Positions 1 to 6,688 of a DNA stretch of 10,686 nt are shown in pieces. Position 1 is the first letter of the stretch, and every line of letters starts with the position of its first letter. The notes beneath the pieces were generated by a model. It was not told the DNA's origin and ran no database searches. It saw nothing but the letters and a program-made list of their open reading frames with translations. The stretch is from Pontimonas sp. (GTDB lineage: Bacteria; Actinomycetota; Actinomycetes; Actinomycetales; Microbacteriaceae). A program made the translations under genes and the position numbers. Where the stretch lies: assembly GCA_023263045.1 (NCBI GenBank), contig JALQXU010000026.1, positions 1 through 10,686 of the forward strand, given 5' to 3'.

Positions 1-735
1 GTCACGTTCGAACCGAAGAAGGCTCCCACCATCGTCCCGATCGTGGTCGACTCGATGGCCATTCTCTATGACGATGACGACGTTGTTGTCGTGGACAAAC
101 CTCCGGGTCTTGCAGCCCACCCTGCACCCAGCTGGGATGGACCTTCGGTACTGGGAGCGCTCGCTGGAGCTGGCTATCGCATCTCTACCTCTGGCCCTCC
201 GGAGCGTCAAGGCATCGTGCATCGCTTGGATGTGGGAACTTCTGGGGTCATGGCGGTCGCCAAGAGCGAAGTCGCCTACAGTCGCCTCAAGCGGGCTTTC
301 AAAGCGAGGGAAGTCCACAAGATCTACCACGCCCTGGTCCAAGGACATCCTGACCCCAGTGTGGGAACAATTGATGCTCCGATTGGGAGACACCCGTCTT
401 CCTCGTGGAAATTCGCTGTCGTGGCGGGAGGGCGAGAGTCCATTACCCACTACGAGACCCTGGAAGCGTTCACCGGAGCCTCGCTACTGAGGGTGAGTTT
501 AGAAACAGGTCGCACTCATCAAATTCGGGTCCACATGAGCGCTCATCGGCACCCCATCGTCGGTGACACTCTCTACGGGGCCGACCCGACGCTCGCAGAG
601 AGGTTGGGCGTCACTCGACAGTGGCTCCACGCGAGCGAATTGGACTTCACCCATCCCGTGACTGGCAAACCGGTGCATGTCGAGTGTGGTTTTCCGGACG
701 ACCTTAATGTTGCACTTGAGCGCTTAAGGGCGTGA
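1..735 (+). CDS. RluA/RluD-family 23S rRNA pseudouridine synthase, 3' part (5' end outside window)
   Basis: The reading frame is open from base 1 and stops at the TGA at 733-735, so the visible 244 codons are the C-terminal part of a longer gene. GTG (43) and ATG (55) exist inside the frame but are internal: coding-like sequence continues upstream, and the N-terminal S4 RNA-binding domain usual in this family would lie off the left edge. The catalytic motif HRLDVGTSG is clear, with the nucleophilic aspartate encoded at 229-231. The conserved C-terminal block GRTHQIRVHMS is encoded around 508-540. These enzymes convert specific uridines in 23S rRNA (or tRNA) to pseudouridine. RluD versus another RluA-family member cannot be decided without the N-terminus and a phylogeny, although an rluD-like gene just before dnaE is a familiar actinobacterial order. 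The gap to dnaE is 73 bases. Confidence 0.93.
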   Translation, partial: VTFEPKKAPTIVPIVVDSMAILYDDDDVVVVDKPPGLAAHPAPSWDGPSVLGALAGAGYRISTSGPPERQGIVHRLDVGTSGVMAVAKSEVAYSRLKRAFKAREVHKIYHALVQGHPDPSVGTIDAPIGRHPSSSWKFAVVAGGRESITHYETLEAFTGASLLRVSLETGRTHQIRVHMSAHRHPIVGDTLYGADPTLAERLGVTRQWLHASELDFTHPVTGKPVHVECGFPDDLNVALERLRA

Positions 736-773
736 GCTTCGGGGCGCCTTTCGCCACTCGTCCAACTCCGGTT

Positions 774-802
774 TACTCTGGTTATTCCCCACCCTCGAGG
801 AG
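774..802 (+). promoter_or_regulatory. Possible -10 element and ribosome binding site of dnaE
   Basis: A Shine-Dalgarno sequence GAGGAG lies at 797-802, six bases before the GTG at 809, and fixes the dnaE start. A TANNNT-type -10 candidate, TACTCT, lies at 774-779 and would give a leader of roughly 20 bases. I see no convincing -35 hexamer, so dnaE may instead be read from the upstream gene across the 73-base gap. The ribosome binding site is firm; the promoter is tentative. Confidence 0.45.
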
Positions 803-808
803 CCCCGA

Positions 809-3800
809 GTGAGCACATCCAGCGACTCATTTGCACATCTTCACGTGCACACTGAGTATTCGATGCTGGATGGTGCAGCCAAGATTTCTGATCTGGTCGA
901 TGAGGTCGCTCGCCAAGAGATGCCCGCGGTGGCGATGACCGATCACGGGGTGATGTTCGGAGCGTATGAGTTTTGGAAGAAAGCCACCGCTGCTGGCGTG
1001 AACCCGATCATCGGTATCGAGGCGTACCTCACACCGGGAACGGCCCGAACAGAGAAAACACGAGTGAAATGGGGTCAAGGTGGAGAAGATGACGTGTCAG
1101 GAGCTGGTGCCTACACGCACCTGACCCTGCTGGCAGAGAACACCGAAGGGATGCACAATCTATTCCGGATGTCATCGCTGGCCTCACTGGAGGGCTACTA
1201 CTTCAAACCTCGGATGGACCGAGACTTACTCCAGACCTATGCCTCCGGTGTTATCGCGACCACAGGATGCCCCAGTGGAGAGGTTCAAACCCGGTTGAGG
1301 CTTGGTCAGTATGACCAGGCGGTGAAAGCTGCTGCCGAATTCCGGGACATCTTTGGGCCTGAGAACTACTTTGTCGAGATCATGGATCACGGCCTAGGAA
1401 TCGAAAAGCGGGTCATGTCGGACCTGGTGCGAATTTCCCAGGACTTGGGTATTCCTCTCTTGGCCACGAACGACCTGCACTACACCACCTCGGCTGATGC
1501 GGAAGCTCACGCTGCCCTGCTCTGTGTCCAATCAGGGTCAACTTTGGATGATCCGAAGAGGTTTAAGTTCGATTCCAACGAGTTCTATGTGAAGTCTGCG
1601 GCACAGATGAGGAAGCTGTTTGCTGATTTCCCGGAAGCGTGCGACAACACTCTTCTCATCGCGCAGCGAGCCTCGGTGTCGTTTGACGAGACTGCCAACT
1701 ACATGCCGCGTTTTCCGGTTCCCGAGGGCGAGACCGAGGCCAGTTTCTTCGAAAAAGAAGTGCAGCGGGGACTTGCCGCGAGGTATCCAGGCGGTGTGCC
1801 CGATCGCGTGAAAGCCCAGGCCGAATACGAAATCGGTGTGATCTCTCAAATGGGCTTTGCGAGCTATTTCTTGGTAGTTGCGGACTTCATTAACTGGGCG
1901 AAGGAGAACGGCATTCGGGTAGGTCCCGGGCGAGGTTCGGGAGCGGGCTCCATGGCCGCCTACGCCATGAGAATTACGGAGCTTGACCCTCTCGAGCACG
2001 GACTGATCTTTGAGCGCTTCCTCAACCCTGATCGCGTGTCGATGCCCGACTTCGATGTGGATTTTGACGAGCGTCGACGAGGCGAAGTAATCCGCTACGT
2101 CACAGAAAAGTACGGCGACGATCGGGTCGCACAAATTGTGACGTTTGGAACTATCAAGGCCAAGCAGGCTTTGAAAGATTCAGCGCGAGTCTTGGGTTTC
2201 CCCTTTGGGATGGGGGAGAAGCTCACGAAACTCATGCCTCCGGGTGTCATGGGCAAGGAGATGTCGCTCGATGGTGTCCTCAACAAAGAGCACGAGCGTT
2301 ATCGGGAGGCGGGAGATCTCAGGACGCTCGTGGAAACCGATTCAGAGGCGCAACAGGTGTTCGAGACCGCACTGGGGCTCGAAAACCTGAAGAGACAGTG
2401 GGGCGTTCACGCCGCAGGGGTCATCATGTCGAGTGAGCCTTTGCTCGACATCATCCCGATCATGCGCCGTGAGCAAGATGGTCAAATTGTCACCCAGTTC
2501 GACTTCCCAGCGTCAGAGTCGCTCGGACTGGTCAAAATGGATTTCCTGTCGCTTCGAAACCTCACCATCATTGACGACGCTCTGGACAACATCGAGCTCA
2601 ACCGAGGGCACCGTCCCGCCCTGGAGGAGCTTTCGCTCGATGACGAAGCCGCCTATGCCCTGTTGAGCCGGGGAGACACTCTGGGTGTCTTCCAACTCGA
2701 TGGTGGGCCGATGAGGAGTTTGCTGCGTCTCTTGAAGCCGGAGCGCTTCGAGGATATTTCGGCGGTCCTGGCGCTGTATCGCCCGGGACCCATGGGAGCT
2801 GATTCCCACACCAACTACGCACTGAGAAAAAATGGTCAGCAGGACATCACCCCCCTGCACCCGGAGCTTGCTACGGCTCTCGAGGAGGTCCTCGGCGAGA
2901 CCTACGGATTGATTGTGTATCAAGAACAGGTCATGGAAATAGCCCAGAAACTCGCCGGCTACACGCTGGCTCAAGCCGATCTGCTCCGTCGTGCGATGGG
3001 GAAAAAGAAGAAGGAAGAGCTCGATATTCAATTTGAAGCGTTCCGAGAGGGTATGCGCTCTAACGGCTTTTCTGATGACGCCATTCGGGCGCTCTGGGAG
3101 GTCCTGGTCCCGTTCTCGGATTACGCGTTCAATAAGGCCCACTCCGCTGCGTACGGAATGATTTCCTACTGGACGGCCTACCTCAAAGCTCACTATCCAG
3201 CCGAATATATGGCCGCGCTCTTGACCAGCGTCAGCGATCAGAAAGACAAGTCGGCTATCTACCTCAACGAAAGTCGGCGCATGGGAATCAAGGTTCTCCC
3301 GCCCGATGTGAACGAGTCGATTGCCACTTTCAGCGCTGTGGGTGATGACATACGGTTTGGCCTGGCTGCCATCAGAAATGTCGGGGTGGGGGTGGTGCAG
3401 GCCATTCGCGAGGCGCGCGAGTCTCGCGGAGCCTTCGAATCGTTCCACGACTTCATCAAGAAGGTGCCCTCCACGGTTCTGAATAAACGCACCATCGAAT
3501 CTCTCATCAAGGGTGGTGCCTTCGATGGGCTCGGTCACACCAGACGAGCCCTCTATGACATCCATGAGTCCGTGGTGGAGTCGGCCTCTAGGGACAGACG
3601 AGCCGAGGAGCACGGAGACGTCGGGTTCGATTTCGACAGCCTTTTTGAGGAGGCCGGAGAACCATCGACAGAGCTGGTTCCTGATCGACCGGAGTGGTCG
3701 AGGAAAGAACTACTGGGCCTCGAGCGAGACATGCTCGGTCTCTATGTTTCCGATCACCCCTTGGCGGGGCTAGAGGTCACTCTGGCGAGCGAAGCCGAGA

Positions 3801-4330
3801 TGACAATCGCGGAGTTGTTGGCTTCTGAGCGAGAAGATGGCGAGTCCGTCACCATTGCGGGTCTTGTGACGGCCGTCAACCACCGGGTCGCGAGAAATAG
3901 TGGAAACCCCTACGCCCAGGTCACGATTGAGGACTTCGGTGGCGAGGTGTCCGTGATGTTCTTGGGCAAGACGTACAAGAATTACCAGGCCGACTTGGTC
4001 GAAGACTCGGTCGTGTCACTCCGTGGCCGGGTGTCCCGACGAGACGATGGTGTGGGTCTTCACGCAATCGAGCTGGTACCCCTCGATATTTCTCGCGATA
4101 CCCGGGATGAGCCTCTTACCCTCACTGTGGCGGAATCTGTTGCGACCGTCCCAGTTTTGTCAGCGCTTGATGAGGCGCTGAGTCGCCACGAGGGTGACGC
4201 GCCAGTCCGGTTGCGCCTGGTGAAGTCAGGGGTTGCACGAGTATTTGAGCTCCCACGAACTGTGAGTGTTACCGAGGACCTCATTGGTGAGGTGAAGAGT
4301 TTGTTGGGTTCTCGCTGCCTGAGTGCCTAG
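809..4330 (+). CDS. dnaE: DNA polymerase III alpha subunit, the replicative polymerase (DnaE1 type)
   Basis: This 1173-residue protein synthesises DNA in the replisome and has the usual length for actinobacterial DnaE1. The N-terminal PHP domain (about residues 8-280) begins HLHVHTEYS and keeps a full set of expected metal ligands: H12, H14, D21, H46, E71, H104, C154, D222 and H224. The polymerase core shows GPGRGSGAGS near residue 383, PDFDVDFD with catalytic D414 and D416, and a third catalytic aspartate, D578, in VKMDFLSLR. These match E. coli D401, D403 and D555. A C-terminal OB fold spans roughly 1014-1080. The GTG start is supported by GAGGAG at 797-802 and leaves only nine residues before the PHP motif. 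A FDSLF stretch (942-946) sits where an internal clamp-binding motif is expected. The stop overlaps the stop of the minus-strand flavin reductase by four bases. Confidence 0.98.
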   Translation: MSTSSDSFAHLHVHTEYSMLDGAAKISDLVDEVARQEMPAVAMTDHGVMFGAYEFWKKATAAGVNPIIGIEAYLTPGTARTEKTRVKWGQGGEDDVSGAGAYTHLTLLAENTEGMHNLFRMSSLASLEGYYFKPRMDRDLLQTYASGVIATTGCPSGEVQTRLRLGQYDQAVKAAAEFRDIFGPENYFVEIMDHGLGIEKRVMSDLVRISQDLGIPLLATNDLHYTTSADAEAHAALLCVQSGSTLDDPKRFKFDSNEFYVKSAAQMRKLFADFPEACDNTLLIAQRASVSFDETANYMPRFPVPEGETEASFFEKEVQRGLAARYPGGVPDRVKAQAEYEIGVISQMGFASYFLVVADFINWAKENGIRVGPGRGSGAGSMAAYAMRITELDPLEHGLIFERFLNPDRVSMPDFDVDFDERRRGEVIRYVTEKYGDDRVAQIVTFGTIKAKQALKDSARVLGFPFGMGEKLTKLMPPGVMGKEMSLDGVLNKEHERYREAGDLRTLVETDSEAQQVFETALGLENLKRQWGVHAAGVIMSSEPLLDIIPIMRREQDGQIVTQFDFPASESLGLVKMDFLSLRNLTIIDDALDNIELNRGHRPALEELSLDDEAAYALLSRGDTLGVFQLDGGPMRSLLRLLKPERFEDISAVLALYRPGPMGADSHTNYALRKNGQQDITPLHPELATALEEVLGETYGLIVYQEQVMEIAQKLAGYTLAQADLLRRAMGKKKKEELDIQFEAFREGMRSNGFSDDAIRALWEVLVPFSDYAFNKAHSAAYGMISYWTAYLKAHYPAEYMAALLTSVSDQKDKSAIYLNESRRMGIKVLPPDVNESIATFSAVGDDIRFGLAAIRNVGVGVVQAIREARESRGAFESFHDFIKKVPSTVLNKRTIESLIKGGAFDGLGHTRRALYDIHESVVESASRDRRAEEHGDVGFDFDSLFEEAGEPSTELVPDRPEWSRKELLGLERDMLGLYVSDHPLAGLEVTLASEAEMTIAELLASEREDGESVTIAGLVTAVNHRVARNSGNPYAQVTIEDFGGEVSVMFLGKTYKNYQADLVEDSVVSLRGRVSRRDDGVGLHAIELVPLDISRDTRDEPLTLTVAESVATVPVLSALDEALSRHEGDAPVRLRLVKSGVARVFELPRTVSVTEDLIGEVKSLLGSRCLSA

Positions 4331-4824
4331 AGAGACGCGACAGAGCGGTAGTCCCGACCCGAGTACACCAAGGGCGTTGACTCTGCACCGAGAGAGCCAC
4401 CCGTGATTCTTGCGGCAACCATGGCGCTGAACTCCACTTCCGTGACAGCGACGATGGTCGCCGACATCCAGGCGTGAACGCCAGTGAGCAGGGGCAGGCC
4501 GCCAGGGCCTTCTTCCCAGTGATCACCATCGAAACGCTGGTCCGATTCACCCGCCATCTTCTTTGCGAGCTCGACGTTGTCGACCGACAACAGGTGAATG
4601 AGCACGGGAGTATCGATCGATACTGATGACCACGAACTCGCAGTCTGAGCCATATTGAAGGTCGCGACAGGTGGGTTGGCCGATAGCGATGCCAGCGAGG
4701 TGGCAATAAAACCCGTGGGGGAGCCATCCTTCTTCAGCAACGTAATGACGGCAATCCCTGCGCCATGGCGACGGAATGATTCGAGGAAAGCCTCGGAGGG
4801 CCGGAGTTCATCTGCGGAAGTCAT
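4327..4824 (-). CDS. Flavin reductase-like (HpaC-type) FMN-binding domain protein
   Basis: This 165-residue protein resembles the short-chain flavin reductase family, which uses NAD(P)H to reduce FMN or FAD for a partner monooxygenase. Supporting features are the opening GIAVITLLKKDG, the flavin-binding-type GFIATSLASLSANPP block (about residues 37-51), a tryptophan-rich middle, and a C-terminal PLVYSGRDY segment typical of the family. It is a single compact domain with no signal peptide or membrane helix. I place the start at the ATG (4824); a GTG immediately upstream (4827) would add one residue. No Shine-Dalgarno sequence precedes either codon, but a -10-like TAAGAT lies seven bases upstream of the ATG, consistent with a leaderless mRNA. 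No monooxygenase partner is visible nearby, so the substrate and physiological role are unknown. A pyridoxamine-oxidase-like split-barrel protein with another function remains possible. Confidence 0.85.
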   Translation of the reverse strand: MTSADELRPSEAFLESFRRHGAGIAVITLLKKDGSPTGFIATSLASLSANPPVATFNMAQTASSWSSVSIDTPVLIHLLSVDNVELAKKMAGESDQRFDGDHWEEGPGGLPLLTGVHAWMSATIVAVTEVEFSAMVAARITGGSLGAESTPLVYSGRDYRSVASL

Positions 4825-4831
4825 CACGTCT

Positions 4832-4837
4832 ATCTTA
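4832..4837 (-). promoter_or_regulatory. Putative -10 element of the flavin reductase gene (leaderless)
   Basis: On the minus strand TAAGAT reads from 4837 to 4832 and is followed by seven bases and then the ATG at 4824. That spacing would put the transcription start on or next to the start codon. There is no recognisable TTGACA-like -35 box, which is common in actinobacterial promoters. Confidence 0.4.
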
Positions 4838-4873
4838 AGTCAGCCGACCCGGCGATTATTCCCGCCACCCAGA

Positions 4874-4884
4874 TACGATGAGGA
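4874..4884 (+). promoter_or_regulatory. hisD ribosome binding site with possible overlapping -10 element
   Basis: GAGGA at 4880-4884 lies four bases before the hisD ATG at 4889 and supports that start over much longer in-frame extensions. TACGAT at 4874-4879 fits a -10 element, but its start point would fall very near the ribosome binding site, so both cannot easily be used on one transcript. The 64 bases between the divergent starts (4825-4888) must hold both promoters. Confidence 0.4.
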
Positions 4885-4888
4885 TGCC

Positions 4889-6208
4889 ATGATTCGCATC
4901 GAAGACCTCAGAGGCGTTGCTCTCACCGCTCAGAACGTTCACGGATTTGTTCCCCGGGTTCGCAGTGTGGCCAGCGACGTTGATTCGATTGTTGCCGGAT
5001 TGATGGCCGAAGTGAAAAACGAAGGCTCTGTGGCATTGCGGCGCCACGCCGAGACATTTGATGGAGTTTCTCCCGAGGAGATACGGGTGAGTCCTGCGGC
5101 CCTGAAAGCTGCTCTCTCGGGTCTCGATAAAAAGGTCCGATCAGCTTTGGAGGAGTCGATTCGACGCGTCCACGCGGCCTCCGAGGACGCTCTGCCCCAG
5201 TCTGCTACCACGACCTATAACGCGGGCGGGAGCGTGACCACCCGCTACGTACCCGTCGATCGTGCTGGCGTATATGTTCCTGGCGGCAAAGCGGTGTATC
5301 CCTCCAGCGTGGTGATGAATGTGGTGGCTGCTCAGGCCGCGGGAGTTCCCGACATCGTCGTTGTTTCGCCTCCCCAGAAAGAGTTTGAAGGGCTTCCACA
5401 CCCCACGATCTTGGCTGCGGCGGAGCTCCTCGGAATAACCGAGGTCTATGCCGTGGGTGGCGCTAGTGCCATTGCCTTACTTGCGTGGGGAGTGCCTGAT
5501 CTGGGTTGTGAACCCGTGGCCGTGATTACCGGACCGGGAAACCAATTCGTCGCCGCGGCGAAGCGTCACGTAACAGGTCAAGTGGGAATTGATTCTGAGG
5601 CCGGTCCTACCGAGATAGGCATCATCGCGGATGAGACCGCTCACCCCGAATTTGTCGCAGCCGACCTGATTTCTCAGGCCGAACACGATGAACTGGCCTC
5701 TGCCGTGCTGGTCACGCCGTCAATGGAGTTGGCTCAACGGGTGGAGGCAGCCCTGGAGCGACAGGTTTCCACGACCAACCACCGTGAGCGTGTGACCACT
5801 GCGTTGGCAGGTGAGCAATCCGCGATTCTTGTGGTCGACACCCTCGAGAAGGCAACGGACGTCGCGAATGCGCTAGCGCCCGAGCACCTCGAAATCATGG
5901 TGGAATCGACAGAAGAGACTCTGGCTGCTATCCGCCACGCCGGGGCCATCTTTGTGGGCGATTACACCCCGGTCAGTGCTGGAGATTACCTCGCGGGATC
6001 CAATCACGTCCTCCCGACCATGGGGGGTGCGCGTTTCACCTCCGGACTATCACCGCTGACGTTCCTGCGCTCACAGCAGGTTGTGGAATATGACAAAGCT
6101 GCTTTGGGGCAGGTAGCGGATGCGATTGTCGCCCTGGCTGAGGCGGAAAACCTCCCTGCGCACGGTGATGCAATCACCGCCCGCTTCTCGGATCCGACCG
6201 AACTATAG
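4889..6208 (+). CDS. hisD: Histidinol dehydrogenase
   Basis: HisD catalyses the last two steps of histidine biosynthesis, oxidising L-histidinol to L-histidine with two NAD+ and one zinc ion, in the cytoplasm. The 439 residues match the usual 430-445. The zinc ligands are all recognisable: Q263 and H266 in QAEHDELAS, D366 in GDYLAGSNH, and H425 in AHGDAITAR. The catalytic pair E332-H333 lies in APEHLEIM. These align with E. coli Q259, H262, D360, H419 and E326-H327. The GPGNQFVAAAKR segment and the upstream VPGGKAVYPSS block are also typical. The ATG at 4889 is chosen because of GAGGA four bases earlier and because the protein then starts as HisD proteins do; the frame stays open to 4655 but would run through the divergent gene. 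No other his gene is in the window. nrdR follows after 12 bases. Confidence 0.97.
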   Translation: MIRIEDLRGVALTAQNVHGFVPRVRSVASDVDSIVAGLMAEVKNEGSVALRRHAETFDGVSPEEIRVSPAALKAALSGLDKKVRSALEESIRRVHAASEDALPQSATTTYNAGGSVTTRYVPVDRAGVYVPGGKAVYPSSVVMNVVAAQAAGVPDIVVVSPPQKEFEGLPHPTILAAAELLGITEVYAVGGASAIALLAWGVPDLGCEPVAVITGPGNQFVAAAKRHVTGQVGIDSEAGPTEIGIIADETAHPEFVAADLISQAEHDELASAVLVTPSMELAQRVEAALERQVSTTNHRERVTTALAGEQSAILVVDTLEKATDVANALAPEHLEIMVESTEETLAAIRHAGAIFVGDYTPVSAGDYLAGSNHVLPTMGGARFTSGLSPLTFLRSQQVVEYDKAALGQVADAIVALAEAENLPAHGDAITARFSDPTEL

Positions 6209-6220
6209 GCTTAGCCCACC

Positions 6221-6688
6221 ATGTATTGCCCGTTCTGCCGACACCCGGATAGTCGTGTTATCGATTCCCGAACGAGCGATGACGGTGTGTCCATCCGCCG
6301 TCGACGACAGTGCCCAGAGTGCGGCAGGCGTTTTTCCACGCTGGAGACAGCCAGCTTGAGCGTGATCAAGCGAAGCGGTGTCACGGAGCCCTTTTCCCGG
6401 GAAAAAATCGCCTCGGGCGTGAAGAAGGCCTGTCAGGGTCGACCCGTCACCGATCAGGATCTTGCTCAGCTTGCCCAGCGTGTTGAGGAGACGATTCGAC
6501 AAACCGGTGCATCACAGGTGGACGCGAATGAAATTGGCTTGGCCATACTGGAGCCTCTCCGTGAACTCGACGAGGTGGCCTTCCTTCGGTTTGCTTCTGT
6601 TTATCAAGCTTTCGAGAGTCTTGAGGATTTTGAGAGCGCTATCGACGCTTTACGCGATTCTGGTTCGACGGCGCCCGGAGACGAGTGA
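6221..6688 (+). CDS. nrdR: Transcriptional repressor NrdR
   Basis: NrdR is an ATP/dATP-sensing repressor that binds NrdR boxes upstream of ribonucleotide reductase genes and shuts them down when dATP is high. The 155-residue protein has the standard architecture. An N-terminal zinc ribbon uses C3, C6, C31 and C34 (MYCPFC and CPECGRRF) and contains the basic RRRRQ stretch used for DNA contact. An ATP-cone domain follows from about residue 48 to 138, beginning VIKRSGVTEPFSREKI. The start directly precedes the zinc ribbon, so it is secure, yet the preceding bases contain no purine-rich ribosome binding site. The gene follows hisD by 12 bases and shares one base with pyrD, so it probably sits in a hisD-nrdR-pyrD transcript. 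No ribonucleotide reductase gene is present here, so its targets must lie elsewhere in the genome. Confidence 0.97.
   Translation: MYCPFCRHPDSRVIDSRTSDDGVSIRRRRQCPECGRRFSTLETASLSVIKRSGVTEPFSREKIASGVKKACQGRPVTDQDLAQLAQRVEETIRQTGASQVDANEIGLAILEPLRELDEVAFLRFASVYQAFESLEDFESAIDALRDSGSTAPGDE

Noticed and set aside
736..773. Possible terminator after the pseudouridine synthase gene
   Set aside because: Only a 4-base stem (GGCG/CGCC) around CCTTT could be formed, with no T-tract.
2513..3613. A long minus-strand open frame (366 codons) inside dnaE
   Set aside because: It lies wholly antisense to conserved DnaE polymerase sequence, resembles no family I recognise, and long antisense frames are common opposite GC-rich coding sequence.
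4841..4866. Short GCCG/CGGC and GGCG/CGCC repeats in the divergent flavin reductase-hisD promoter region
   Set aside because: The arms are only four bases in GC-rich sequence and are not distinguishable from chance.
4655..4888. In-frame 5' extension of hisD
   Set aside because: It would run through the divergent flavin reductase gene and its promoter, has no HisD similarity, and the ATG at 4889 has a ribosome binding site.
6195..6225. NrdR box for self-regulation upstream of nrdR
   Set aside because: The sequence around the junction does not match the AT-rich palindromic NrdR box.
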